In this document: positions 35,244 to 45,689 of the stretch, piece after piece
Layout: the number at the start of each line of letters is the position of its first letter
Position numbering within the stretch: position 1 is the stretch's first letter
DNA from: Isoetes taiwanensis
Taxonomy: Eukaryota; Streptophyta; Lycopodiopsida; Isoetales; Isoetaceae
NCBI GenBank assembly: GCA_021234155.1
Contig: JAJEKV010000032.1
Span: 4,719,835 to 4,783,834, forward strand
Length of the DNA stretch: 64,000 nucleotides
Reading direction: 5' to 3'
Notes under the pieces: model-generated
Told to the model about the DNA's origin: nothing
The model's input: only the letters and a program-made list of their open reading frames with translations
Database searches by the model: none
Program-made: the position numbers and the translations under genes

Positions 35244-36403
35244 CTATTTCAAATAGGCAATTTGCAGTTTCGCCCTTTCCTTTTGCACTTCGGCAAAAGT
35301 TACTAGTTTATTCGTTTTGGCACTTGACTCAGCAGACTGCTCTTCCGGCTGGGTCATTTGGGCCGAAGGTCCGCTGGAACGAGGATTTGATCTATACTCA
35401 GCTCTGCCTGATTCCCTTCGTTCTTCCCGATGGCCCCGATCATTCTGATCTCTTTTTGCATTTAACTTCGGGCAGTCTACCTTAAGATGTGGTCCTCCGC
35501 AGTAATAACACCCACTTTTCTTGAATGAAGACCTGTCAGACTGATTGTCCCACTTTGTTTTCTGAGCTTGGTCTTGATTATCGCCCGCACTTGCTCTAGA
35601 CCTTTTATTTCCCTTATCGGAACTCTTGCTATTGTTTGCTTTTTCATTGCTTGTCTTGTCATTGCCTTTGTCCTCAGTATATCCATCCCATATACTACAA
35701 TTTATAAAGTCAGGATTTAACTTCCTTTCTGCAGCTATAGCTTTCTTTGTTGCTTCTTCCAAGGTCTGAGGATCTATAAAACATAATTCTGCATACAAGG
35801 AATTTTTTAGTCCCGCTATATATTTTCGTAACAATTCCTTCTCTGTTAACCCATCCATTTGAGTGGACAAATACTGGAATTTCGATGTGTACTGATAGAC
35901 TGATTCATTGTCACTTTGCTTGAATAAATCCCATTCTCGTTTGACGTCATTATGGTAATTAGCTGCCAAATTGTAACCTTCAAAAGCTTCTTTAAAACCC
36001 TTCCATGTTAAGATCTTTGGATCCATTCTTTTTCTTCCTTGTCACCATGTTCTTGCCATATCTGTCAGATATTTGTCCATGGCCTGCAGCTTCTGCTTTT
36101 CGGTAGCTTTTACCAATTCAAAATAACTTTCCCATGTAGAGAGAAATCCAAAGACAGTAGGCGGGTTTCTCTTTTCACCGGAGAAGGTAGGCATTCCTGC
36201 AACTTTTTCTAGCCATTTACAAGAGGATTCTGGAGGCAGGCTGGATGGATTAGATTGTCATTTGCACAGAAGGCTCAGGTAAGAATTTATAAGCCAAACA
36301 CAGGTGTTCCAGTTGTTTATGACGCTCTGCAGGATTGATAGAAGGAGGAATTGCCATTTGATCTGCTATGTAGCCTGGGTATACTGGTGATCAGGTACAC
36401 CGA
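35244..36403 (-). pseudogene. Gypsy gag protein, one or more stops
   Basis: An open 260-residue frame (35244-36026) continues upstream in the same frame across a stop just before MDPKILTWKG, where WLEKVAGMPTFSGEKRNPP and ESYFELVKATEKQK are readable. The capsid-like part shows WKGFKEAFEGY and the REWDLFKQSDNESVYQY block typical of retrotransposon gag. A CCHC-type zinc knuckle follows (CYYCGGPHLKVDC). An acidic/serine-rich tail ends at 35244. Gag packages element RNA. No protease or reverse transcriptase follows, so the element must have been non-autonomous. Confidence 0.8.
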
Positions 36404-36859
36404 AGCGATTGGTAGACATTGTCCAGAGGCTTTCAGAATCAAGAAGCTCTGATACCGAACTTGATACGACTACAAGATTTTATAGCAAAACAAGAATCAA
36501 AGAATGTAAACAATCAAATAAATTCAAGTTCCAGCCTTCACGGCTATGCTCTCCACCCAACCGGGTCCAGGCTCAGCAATAAATCGTTATCTTGCCTCCA
36601 CAACCGCATCCAATATTCAAACCAAAGAACAGATCCAACCGGACTATGACTGCAAGCAAGACAGAAGACTTTGCTCAAGATTCAACCGAAGACTCTATAT
36701 AGCATTACAGGCTGAGGCAGGGCAGAAGATTTCTCAAAACATACAGCCGGATTTCTACTTGGAGGAAAGGAAACAATAGAATTTATAGGAAGAACAGTCT
36801 AATTCCGGATTTCGCTTTATTGCTCAAAAATATCTTTCAAAAAGGTGCTTAAGTTATGG

Positions 36860-36975
36860 CAGTGCATCGATGGGTCTGATACAGGGTTAATTGGTCTGAT
36901 GGGTCTGACAGTGCATCCATGGGTCTGATACAGGGTTAATCGGTTTGATGGGTCTGATATATGGTTAATGCATCT
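36860..36975 (+). repeat. 49-bp tandem repeat at the block edge
   Basis: Two units start at 36860 and 36909 (CAGTGCATC(G/C)ATGGGTCTG, ATACAGGGTTAAT...), with a partial third (GATATATGGTTAATGCATC). It lies within 10 bases of the left junction of the gene-fragment block, so it could be a subterminal repeat of the carrier. Confidence 0.7.
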
Positions 36976-37294
36976 AGTTATGAATGCCCAATGGAAATCT
37001 TGAATTGATTTAGGTGGAAGAGCTCTGCTTCTAATAAGCGATTGCATCTCCAATCTCTGGCTTCAGTATGGGGCAGTCCAAGAGCCATAAATCATGTACA
37101 TTCCTTCATCCCTAGTTGCTTTGCAGCTGCAACCAGGCATCTTGGCCCAGGAAGATTTATCGACAGCTAAAAGGAGAGCTGTGGAAAATAGCAGACAAAG
37201 TACATCTTCAAAGTATGGCAAAGGTGATTTATTAGCATTATGTGGATCATACCTCCGTAGCAAAGGTTCTATTGCATCAGAACTGGGACTAGGA

Positions 37295-37514
37295 ATGACG
37301 AGGCTGCGGTATGCAAAACCAGAACCGAAGTATGGAAGCCCATGCACTTTTAATGAAGCAGGGAATGGATGTGAGTTCTTATGGAACAGGGGCTCATGTA
37401 AAACTTCCTGGTCCTTCAATTCGAGAGCCAAATGTGTACTCTTTTGGCACTCCATATCAGTTGATCTTTGAAGACCTCAAACGTAAAGACCCTCATTTGT
37501 ATCCTGATGCAAAG
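37295..37514 (+). pseudogene. SSU72 RNA polymerase II CTD phosphatase, first-exon fragment
   Basis: The sequence reads MTRLRYA in one frame, then switches to NQNRSMEAHALLMKQGMD, then VSSYGTGAHVKLPGPS and FGTPYQLIFEDLKRKDPHLY. This is the N-terminal third of SSU72, which dephosphorylates the RNA polymerase II C-terminal domain through a C-X5-R active site. At the frame switch about a dozen bases are missing, removing the segment that holds the catalytic cysteine while leaving the NQNR side. Homology stops after LYPD, where a normal exon would end. The rest of the protein is absent. The gene fragment is therefore catalytically dead and frameshifted. Confidence 0.88.
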
Positions 37515-37570
37515 TTCTGTCTTATTCTGTTGTTTCTTTTGTAAGCAAGTTTGCATTGTGAATATATCAT

Positions 37571-38329
37571 TCTTTACAAAGGCTATTGGAGCATGTGGAA
37601 GTATTGTTGAGGCAAAATCTGCCTTTATTAAGGTCCTACAAGCCACAATTTATACGTGGAGTGCCATTGTTTTGGCCAATGTGGACCTTGGACAGGCTAC
37701 AGCTGTAGTTGAATTTTATTGCAGAATGAAACAATGAAACAATCAGATAGTGAGAATGACCAGCATATTTATGTTTCTCCAGGGAAGACGTGCATAATCA
37801 GATCATTTGCAGTGCACACTCTCCTAATGTTTTTGTGACAAGTACTTTGGTGGGTGTGTATGCAATGCAAAGTTTTTAAAGAGTCGCATATTTTGATCAG
37901 ATTCTGCAAGAAGGGATGAGTCTAGATGAGATTACGTTCTCAAGCATCTTAAAAGCATGTGCCAGCATTAGGGCCTTTGAAAGAGGCAGGTACATTCATG
38001 AGTATGTGATGGGATCCAAGTTTCAAGCTGATGTTTTTGTGGGTAGCACATTGATGGACATGTATGCAAAATTTGGGAGATTAAATGAGGCTTTGGCAGT
38101 CTTTGACAATTTGGAAAAACGAGATGTGGTCACTTGGGGTGCAAAGATTAATGGACATGCTGAATACAACGACATCCTTTCTCCCGTAGACTGTTTTGAC
38201 AACATGCAGAAGGCAGGGATAATGCCAGACACAGTAATATTCCTTGCCATTTTGAAAGCATTCAGCAGTATTGGGGCCATGGATAGAGCAAGGCATATTC
38301 ATGAGCAAATTATCAAGAAGGGTTTCTAG
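37571..38329 (+). pseudogene. Pentatricopeptide-repeat (PPR) gene fragment
   Basis: Two stretches, about 37571-37737 and 37916-38329, read as consecutive PPR motifs: AIGACGSIVEAKSAF, YTWSAIVLANV, then DEITFSSILKACASI, GRYIHEYVMGSKFQ, LMDMYAKFGRLNEAL, KRDVVTWGAKINGHA and PDTVIFLAILKAFSSIG. These are typical of plant organellar RNA-editing or processing PPR proteins of the PLS type. The two parts are separated by stops and frame changes, the start is missing and a stop follows at 38327. No E or DYW domain is present. It is a decayed fragment in the same orientation as the SSU72 piece. Confidence 0.88.
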
Positions 38330-38584
38330 TTTGACGCAGCAGTCGCAAATGCCAAAACAGGTTTGCATATGCATGACAATGTGCAGTTTACAATAGTTTA
38401 CATGATTCTTGTATTGCAATATTGAAATTACAGATAATGAATATAATGACTACATAAAATGTACTCAATAGTTGTTTGCAATGAAAATAATTTGTTTGTC
38501 TTGATGTTATTGTGCTTTTTATAATGCTAGATATTAGTAATTAATATTTAGGCCCATAAAGTTTACCTATGTTTGCTTTAGTTA

Positions 38585-39099
38585 GGGCCCGAAGGGCCCA
38601 AAATTTTTTTTAACAATCAACACACAACTACCATTAACATTATTAACACAAACCATTGCATTTAATACATTTAAATTAAAATCCCCCTTAAACCCCCTTT
38701 GGTTTGGGTGCATATTCACACGGGGGGTTACGCAAGGCAGCGAAAGCTCCAAAAATATATTTATAATACATGTACAAAATTAACACCATTAAGTACATTC
38801 CCTCAAACCTTATAGTATTTTATAAACCTCAATATATCGTGTACAAAAACTTGTACAGGCATACCCCATAAACGAGGATCGCTATGTATGGTCCAGATCA
38901 AGGAATAAAGGGCAAATATGCCCATCCGACAGCTCTCGATGCCCCGAGTAACCCCCCGTGTGAATATGCACCCAAACCAAAGGGGGTTTCAGGGGATTGT
39001 AATTTAAAAATGTTAGATGCAATGGTTTAAGTTAATTAATGTTAATGGTAGTTATGTGTTGGTTGTTGTATTAAAAACAATTTTGGGCCCTTCGGGCCC
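38585..39099. mobile_element. PIF/Harbinger-type MITE with long terminal inverted repeats
   Basis: 515 bp bounded by GGGCCCGAAGGGCCC at both ends in inverted orientation and by the target duplication TTA (38582-38584 and 39100-39102). The arms extend about 150 bases each, past GGTTTGGGTGCATATTCACA, leaving about 200 bases in the middle, so the whole element can fold back. TTA duplication and GGG ends fit PIF/Harbinger (Tourist-like). It has no coding capacity. Confidence 0.88.
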
Positions 39100-39102
39100 T
39101 TA

Positions 39103-39998
39103 GGGAAACAAAGAGATGGCAACATATCTTGTGTAGAACTATAAAACCTTTATTTCTCTTTGCAATGGAATATCCAGAGTGACAAGATAAGTTTTGCTGT
39201 ACAATCTTTAGTTGAAAAGGGAGGCCAATAAGCTTACATGAACGTGATAATAAGACTCGTATTCATTGAAAGAAATATGCAAGGTAATCACATGGATAAG
39301 GCCCAATCATGGGCAATTACAAAATGCCCACAACCAATACCATCCAATGGGGTACAGATCCAAACTGATGCAAAGTACCACAAATATTCAAGCAAGCTAT
39401 CCACATTTTTATTCACATGGACTTGCAACTTGCCATGGTATCAAACCTTATACTGGTCTAGTAAATCAATTTGAGGAAAAATGCAAAATGAGCAATGATT
39501 TTGCCATACAGCAAGATATATGGAGGAGCATATGCTGCTCATGACCTTCGTAACCCCCTGAATGTTAGTAACTTAACAAGGTACTCCATGTGTCAGCATT
39601 GGCATGGCATGCATTTATATTTAAATTCCTTCACCGCTGTTAGGATCAATAGTGGCTAAAATTGAATAAGTTAAAGTTGCATAGATGGAATAATATGTGG
39701 TTTTGCTGTCTAAGAGTCAACCTTTTCAAAAACTAAATAACGTTTCTTCACTTGATCCTTGAAGAAACAACAAATATGCTGCTGGAAGAGGTTTATTTGA
39801 TGTTTCAAAGCTGGCTTGCAGAAAAATGCTTACATGACATATAACTCCTCATGTAACAATACCTTCTAACTAAAGATACATGGAGATAGAAAGACATTAT
39901 GTAACAACTAAATCTGTTCAAAATTTGTATCATCTTTTTGAGTATCGCCTGTATTATAAGTTGCAAGCCGAGCATTTTCGTTAGATTACATCTCATAC
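39103..39998. other. Unassigned part of the gene-fragment block
   Basis: No protein or repeat family is recognised on either strand. It lies downstream (minus strand) of the last recognised epsilon-COP exon, where further exons would be expected, but I could not read any. Two overlapping plus frames near 39240-39540 show no motif. Confidence 0.4.
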
Positions 39999-40621
39999 CT
40001 GGGCTTATAATTCAAGTGTGTTCCCTTGTGTGCATTTCAGAGTTTCATTGTAATCTTGTTCATGTGCATAGATGGTTCCAGCAATCATCAACAAGGTCGG
40101 ATTATTTGCAACAACAGAGTCTTGTAACCACTCCTTCAAATTAATCAGAGCAGTGTCCTTCACAAAAACGTCAACTTAAATCAAGTTAGGAACAAAATTT
40201 TGCTGCTAGCATATTGCAACCATAATAATTTTTCATATGCTTCGCATATGTTGCACTTCAAGGATTACACTATTAAAAGCTTCACACTTCTTACTAATAA
40301 TCACACTATTCTGATCCGCAGAATATAACCCGAGTTTCAAAGAGATGCAACTACTCACAAAACAAGAAAATTTTACCTTCAAATGACCACCAGAGAAATA
40401 CATAGCAAGGATCTTCACAGCTTGAAGAGCTGTAGCAGCTGAACTGTTGATTTTGTCCATTACCAGCTGCATTTATCACGTAAATGGAATTAGGCAACGC
40501 AAACAAATATTTTCGCAGATCCATAGCAGATCTGATGAAATTCTGACCTGGTAGCTACCCAGAGCAATGTAGGATCTGTATACTAGACAGTCACGTTCGA
40601 TGATATCCGCTTCCGACAGAC
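39999..40621 (-). pseudogene. Coatomer epsilon subunit (epsilon-COP) gene fragment, three exons
   Basis: Exons 40548-40621, 40377-40466 and 39999-40157 have GT-AG boundaries and join in phase. They read LSEADIIERDCLVYRSY/IALGSYQ, then LVMDKINSSAATALQ/AVKILAMYFSGG, then LKEWLQDSVVANNPTLL and MIAGTIYAHEQDYNETLK. This is the N-terminal TPR part of epsilon-COP, a subunit of the COPI coat that moves vesicles from Golgi to ER. A TAA at 40005-40007 falls where the family has a histidine, just before the last donor. The first exon and the C-terminal two thirds are missing. A copia LTR begins 10 bases outside the first recognised exon, within its upstream intron. Confidence 0.85.
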
Positions 40622-40631
40622 CTGAAAACAA

Positions 40632-40974
40632 TGTAACATTCAAGCATCAACCCCAGTAGCATAAGAACTGCTATTCCACCAAAGATGATCATCCCTGCAC
40701 TAGCTCCGATAGCCCAAACTCTGTGGCGAATCGGCTCTGGAAATCCGGCATCCCTCCAGGCTGTTTCACTGTGCATAATATTCATCTGACCCAGATCACC
40801 TGATTCAGAAGTCTTCCCCTGCCAATCGCCTCTGCTCTGATTGATCTGCTGTCGTCCAATCTCCCTCCTCCTGTTCCGCCTATCTTCTTTTTCAGTCACC
40901 GACTTACCTGCGCCACGTCATCAGTGCTTATTTCTTCCATTGGTTATAGTTGTACAGGCTGATTTGTTCCTACA
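40632..40974 (-). repeat. Copia 3' LTR
   Basis: 343 bp. A 102-residue open frame inside it (40591-40899) recurs as an 86-residue frame in the other LTR, so it is LTR sequence, not a gene. Small differences from the 5' LTR include CCCAGTAGCAT against CCCAACGGAGA. Confidence 0.9.
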
Positions 40975-40982
40975 ACTCCCCC

Positions 40983-42667
40983 TCAGCCTGTACACTCATT
41001 GATACCTATTTGTGCTTTGGCACACACTAGTTTAGGTTCTGTCAACACTTTTGTGAGCATATCTGCTTGTTGCTCCTTTGTTGAAATATATCGGATATCA
41101 ATCTCCCCTTTCTCCACTTCATCTCGAATAAAATGATGATGAATTTCTATGTGCTTCGTTCTAGAATGGCATGTCGGATTTCTGCTCATTGCTACTCCGC
41201 TTTTATTATCACAATACAAAGGTGTGGCGCTTGCACATGCATTACCAAGTTCTGCTAGCATTCTTCGTAACCAAATAATTTCAGACGCTGCTAAAGATAC
41301 TGCTACATACTCTGCCTCCGCACTTGATTTGGCTACACATTCTTGCTTTTTGCATCCCCAAGATATAGCTGCATCACCAAGCTTGCAAATGTATCCTGAC
41401 GTTGAGTTTCTATTATCTAGGTCGCCTCCCCAATCTGCGTCTTCGATGGATTACAATCAACCATTCTAAATCGGGTTAAAGCCTTCTTGATGTTCTGCTC
41501 CTGCGTTAAATATAACTCCCCCTTTTTCCTATTTCTTCTAACTTCCATACCAAGCAACTTCTTAACATCACCCAGGTCTGACATCTGGAATCGCTTTTTC
41601 AGTAATGCCTTGCATTTTTCAAGAAATATTTTATCACTGCCGACTATAACACAGTCATCAACATAAAGTGCCATGATTAAACATTTGTCCACTTCCTTCC
41701 ACATGTACAGGTTACCTTCCGTTTTTAATTTTCTGAATCCAGTAGAAATTAAAAACTTATTTATGCATACATACCATTGTCTCGATGCTTGTCGCAGTCC
41801 ATAAATTGCCTTTTTTAATTTGCATATCAGATTCTCTCCTTGTACATGTCCTTGGGGTTGCTCCATATAGATTTCCTCTTCTAAATCCCCATTCAAAAAA
41901 GCCGTTTTCACATCCATATGATGTATCTCCATGTCATTCTGCACTGCTAAAGCCATTAAGGCTCTCAAGCTTGTTATTTTGACTATGGGTGAAAAAGTGT
42001 CTTTATAATCCACCCCTTCCTCCTGCATATACCCTTTTGCCACCAAACGAGCCTTGTACCTTTCTATCGAACCATCAACATTTCGTTTTAGCTTAAAAAG
42101 CCATTTACTTCCTACTACGTTTTTTCCTTTTGGTCGAGGTACTAGCTCATATGTCTTTGTTTCCTCAAATGATTTCAACTCATTCTGCATGGCCTCCTCC
42201 CATTTATAAGCATCTGGCCCCATCATGGCCTGTTCAACTGTCTTAGGCTCTACTACACATGAAATCACTTTAGGCTTGGGCACTCTTTTCGTTCTACCAT
42301 AGGCGTCAGCATCAAAGGGAAGCTCTGCCTTAAGGCGATCTATCTCTTTGCGGCGAGTGTATCTCCCCCTTGCTTCGGTTCCACCACCACTATCTCCTTC
42401 TACATGTGTCTCTTCCGGAGCATTTTCTGGTGCACTATCAGCTTCTACAGCTTCATGCACCTCCTCATGCTCTGCTTCCGGTGCATGTAGTGCACGATCG
42501 GCCTCTATGATCTCATGCACTCCATCCGGTTCACTATCTGTATCATCATCGTCTACGGTCAAGGTTGGTGGCTTCACTGATTTAGTCACACTATTCTCCT
42601 CTTCCTTCCCTATATCCACCTCCAGATACTCTTCAGGTACCCATTCTGCTTGCTCCTGTTTTGTCAA
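40983..42667 (-). pseudogene. Copia reverse transcriptase and RNase H
   Basis: The frame 41417-42667 holds the copia reverse transcriptase: NVVGSKWLFKLKRN, YKARLVAKGYMQ, MDVKTAFLNGDLEEEIYMEQP, KAIYGLRQASRQWY and the YVDD box (ALYVDDCVIVGS). It ends at TQIGEAT by a frameshift. RNase H continues in another frame (DADWGGD, GYICKLGDAAISWGCKKQ, SSAEAEY, then LYCDNKSG and HIEIHHHFIRDEVEKG, LTKVL) to 40983. The N-terminal acidic stretch is the variable region between integrase and reverse transcriptase. The frameshift would block a full polyprotein. Confidence 0.9.
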
Positions 42668-43099
42668 GATTTTTCTATCCTTGTATAATATTTTCTCATC
42701 AAATACGACATCCCTCGCTAATATGCACTTTGTCGCCTAGCGGTCGTCATACAATCTAAACCCATTTGATTCTTAGTCATATCCCACTAGAAAAGTGCAA
42801 ATACTTACGTCATCCAAATTTTCTTCTTTTCTCTTCGGTACCGGCATATCGCTAAACATCCATAGACTCTCAAACGTTGTATGCGGATTGCTTGTTTCCC
42901 TCCCACACTTCCTCGAACTGCTGCTCCCATGCACAAGCGATTCGGCAATCTATTTTGCACATAACATGCGGCACTACCGCTTCACCCCACGGATAATTAG
43001 GCAACCCAAAGATGTTTTGACAAAGATACACCTAGCTGCATCCATAATGGTGCGGTTCTTACGCTCTGCTACTCCATTCTGGCGTGGAGTATAGCCGCT

Positions 43100-43805
43100 G
43101 CGTGTCTTGCCTCTTTAATTCCATGCACTTGGCAAAACTTAGTAAATTCCTCGATCTATACTCACCTCCAAGGTCGGATCTTAGACATTTCACATGTGAC
43201 GATGTCTCACGTTCTACTACTGTGGTGTAAAGCTTGAAGGCATTGAATACCTGGTCCTTGGTTTTAAGATAATAGCACTTCGCTCGCTCTCATCGAAATC
43301 ATCAATAAAGGTGGCAAAATAGTATTTTCCACCAAGACTTTGCACTTGCATAGGACCACATACATCAGAATGCACTAATGCCAGCAACTCATCGGTTCGT
43401 CTACCTTTATTTTTAAAAGGCAATCTACTCTGCTTCCCCAGCATGCAAGATTCACATATGCCATGCTCTTCATCATCAAAGTTCAAGCCATCCAACAATC
43501 CATGTTTTTTAGCTATCTTAATGTTTGTTATAATTCACATGTGCCAAGCCTTGCAGATGCCAAGTATGTATGTCATCCATAACAGAAACTTTGTTGATGA
43601 CATCTAGATTTAATTCAAACAAATTTCCATTCCTTTGAGCATCAAAGATCTTGACACCATCTTTAATAAATTTGCAGCCGTTTTTATGGAAAAATAAGCA
43701 TCTACTAAATTGGCAACTGAAATTAAATTGAACAACATACCCTAGCGCATACTGGGGGCATTCTAAGATACTTAAGATGTTCTTGCCTTCACTTGTCAAT
43801 TCCAA
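43100..43805 (-). pseudogene. Copia pre-integrase and integrase remnant
   Basis: Frame 43518-43805 has a GAG-pre-integrase end (NLFELNLDVINK, then HTWHLQGLAHVN). Frame 43217-43498 has the CESCMLGKQSRLPF zinc-binding end and the first catalytic aspartate in VHSDVCGPM, then YYFATFIDD. Further integrase sequence (CLRSDLGGEY) is readable in another frame near 43150-43200. Frameshifts break it into at least three pieces. Little sequence remains between 43805 and the LTR at 44114, so gag and protease are lost. Confidence 0.85.
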
Positions 43806-44113
43806 GCTTCCCCGTCCACAAATCTCCTAAACCGCTCCATTTCCCATTTGTACTACTCTGTGTTCTGAGGCTGTTTGAATGCCCTTTAATAATTTCGGTG
43901 AACAAACTACGTGAGACCTCAGCTCCGAGTCTATGGTTAGGACATTTGTCCTCTCAAATTCTTGCTTTACAAGCACCAACTATATAAAAACTATCACCGG
44001 AATTTCTCCAAAGAAATTATTTGACGTTTCTTCTCCACAATCCACTTACATCTTTGTTTTACGCATAATTCAAGACAACGACCGACCATATTTATCCGGG
44101 CTCGATACCACTT

Positions 44114-44457
44114 TGTAACATTCAAGCATCAACCCCAACGGAGATAAGAACTGCTATTCCACCAAAGATGATCATCCCTGCACTAGCTCCGATAGCCCAA
44201 ACTCTGTGGCGAATCGGCTCTGGAAATCCGGCATCCCTCCAGGCTGTTTCACTGTGCATAATATTCATCTGACCCAGATCACCTGATTCAGAAGTCTTCC
44301 CCTGCCAATCGCCTCTGCTCTGATTGATCTGCTGTCGTCCAATCTCCCTCCTCCTGTTCCGCCTATCTTCTTTTTCAGTCACCGACTTACCTGCGCCACG
44401 TCATCAGTGCTTATTTCTTCCATTGGTTATAGTTGTACAGGCTGATTTGTTCCTACA
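44114..44457 (-). repeat. Copia 5' LTR
   Basis: 344 bp, with the primer site TGGTATCGAGCC on the element strand just inside (around 44101-44112) and the target duplication AACAA just outside (44458-44462). Confidence 0.9.
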
Positions 44458-45105
44458 AACAAGGGATCTACTCCTCCACTCATCGCACTCCAACCAGTGT
44501 ATTATGAAAATTCCCTATATTGCTTTGCCCTAAAATTTTAGGTTAAAATTTGGTATTTATTTTATGATAAGCAAACAAAAATAATGCAAACAATAAAAAG
44601 CCTAGGCCACATGTTTTTTTCCCTAGTCTTTAAAATGAATGGCTAAGAAATGGTGCACTTTAGAAATACTATTTAGTACATGCAAACGAATACGACCACT
44701 AAATCATAGCAAAACCATATTAAAAAGCATACAAAAATTCAAAAGGGAACCCCCCGTTATTATGCTAGATATTCGTTTCAACCTAGAGGGTCGACTGAAA
44801 ATATCTGAGTTTCAACCTTTGAGGCAGCAAATCAACCTTTTCTTCAAGATCCGGGAGCCGTTTTGGCTCTGATACAGTTTCGGCAAAGTTTCAGTTGTTT
44901 GGGTCCGCGACCCGTTATCAGCCATGCCCATGAATATTTTAGTTTTTTAACTTCAATGGTTCTTATAACTTTAAATAGCTAAACTACCAACCTTGACCCA
45001 TAAAAGAAAATGTTCTACCTCTAAATAATTTACAAGCCTTTTGAAATATTAAGACCGGTTGTGATGCGCCTGAACCGCTCCCCCGAGCACCACCATATCA
45101 GTATG

Positions 45106-45274
45106 CATACATGATTAGAGAGACCCAGTCGCCTCAAAATACTTTGTCCGCTAGAAGTGTTTAACCCGAACCAACAGATAGACCAAGAATATACAGAGAC
45201 AGTCGAATAGGAAAGACCAGACGGGACATTGTAGTGAAAGTCAGGATGGAAAGTCATGACCTAAGGATAAAAAA
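45106..45274 (+). pseudogene. Host LINE remnant, left part
   Basis: Frames here read DSRIGKTRRDIVVKVRMESH and DLRIK up to the junction at 45274, and the homology resumes at 52681 with a zinc finger. The lead-in resembles the H-L-x-I-E-T-G-R-W segment that precedes the zf-RVT finger in the other LINE copies. The remnant is the target into which the terminal-inverted-repeat element at 45275-52675 inserted. Confidence 0.5.
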
Positions 45275-45454
45275 GGGCAAAAGTATGCTGGTGGAGTACA
45301 AAAGCAGGCGTCCAGACACATGCTGACAGCACTCATATAGCACCCCATATGGCAGCTTGTTTAGGGTGTTACTGGTACTAGCACATGGTAATTAGGTAAT
45401 CAATAGAAACATGTAACAGCTCCAATGAATGACACTACAATAGGATGAGGGTTT

Positions 45455-45680
45455 GGCGTCAGAAAAATCGTCAGGAAAATTGAATGATTATGTCCTGACG
45501 AATATCCTGACACTTATCCTGACGATTAAATTCCTGACGATATATCGTCAGGACAAAACGTCAGACAAATCGTCAGAAATTAAGCGTCACATGTATCATC
45601 AGAAAAATCGTCAGAATTCGGCGTCAGGAATAACGTCAGACTTTTTGTCAGAAAAACCGTCAGATGATACGTCAGAGTTT
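45455..45680. repeat. CACTA left subterminal repeat array
   Basis: About 15 short units of the type CGTCAGAAAAATCGTCAGG or CCTGACGA occur in both orientations within 230 bases. The matching array on the right lies at 52320-52555. Confidence 0.85.
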
Positions 45681-45689
45681 TTTTTTTTT

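Larger units (their letters stand above)
40632..44457 (-). mobile_element. Copia-type LTR retrotransposon, gag-deleted
   Basis: LTRs at 40632-40974 and 44114-44457 (343 and 344 bp; TGTAACATT...CCTACA on the plus strand) are nearly identical, and the target duplication AACAA lies at 40627-40631 and 44458-44462. The purine tract (CTGAGGGGGAGT on the element strand) is next to the left LTR. The primer site (TGGTATCGAGCC) is next to the right LTR. At 3.8 kb it is shorter than usual copia elements because gag and protease are almost entirely missing. The order pre-integrase, integrase, reverse transcriptase, RNase H defines Ty1/copia. Confidence 0.93.
36853..44772. mobile_element. 7.9-kb gene-fragment block inserted in the gypsy LTR
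   Basis: Against the intact left LTR, the right LTR is interrupted just after GGTGCTTAA and resumes near TCGTT/AGAGGGTCGACTG. Between lie fragments of at least three unrelated genes on both strands (SSU72, PPR, epsilon-COP with introns retained), a Harbinger MITE and a copia element. Subtracting the last two leaves about 3.6 kb, a size and content that fit a gene-capturing DNA transposon. I found no clear terminal inverted repeat, no Helitron TC...CTRR ends and no target duplication, so the carrier is not identified. Confidence 0.6.
32121..45100 (-). mobile_element. Gag-only gypsy-type LTR element with interrupted 5' LTR
   Basis: The left LTR (32121-32838, 718 bp, TGATACGAC...CCATATCA) is the 3' LTR. 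The right LTR is split: 36462-36852 carries its first half and about 44773-45100 its second half. The target duplication GTATG at 32116-32120 and 45101-45105 joins the two outer ends and proves they belong to one insertion. The primer site (GCTCTGATACCG at 36446-36457, initiator tRNA-Met type with one mismatch) and the purine tract next to 32838 set minus orientation. The interior holds gag but no pol, plus a plus-strand LINE at about 33060-35131. Confidence 0.9.

Noticed and set aside
40591-40899. A 102-residue frame that recurs as an 86-residue frame at 44122-44382, looking like a conserved small protein gene
   Set aside because: Both copies lie in the two LTRs of the copia element; the conservation comes from LTR identity, not from selection on a protein.
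36853-44772. Helitron as the carrier of the gene fragments
   Set aside because: Near the right junction the minus strand reads A/TCTAGC, which would fit a Helitron start, but the other end lacks CTRR and a nearby hairpin is not evident; kept as unresolved.
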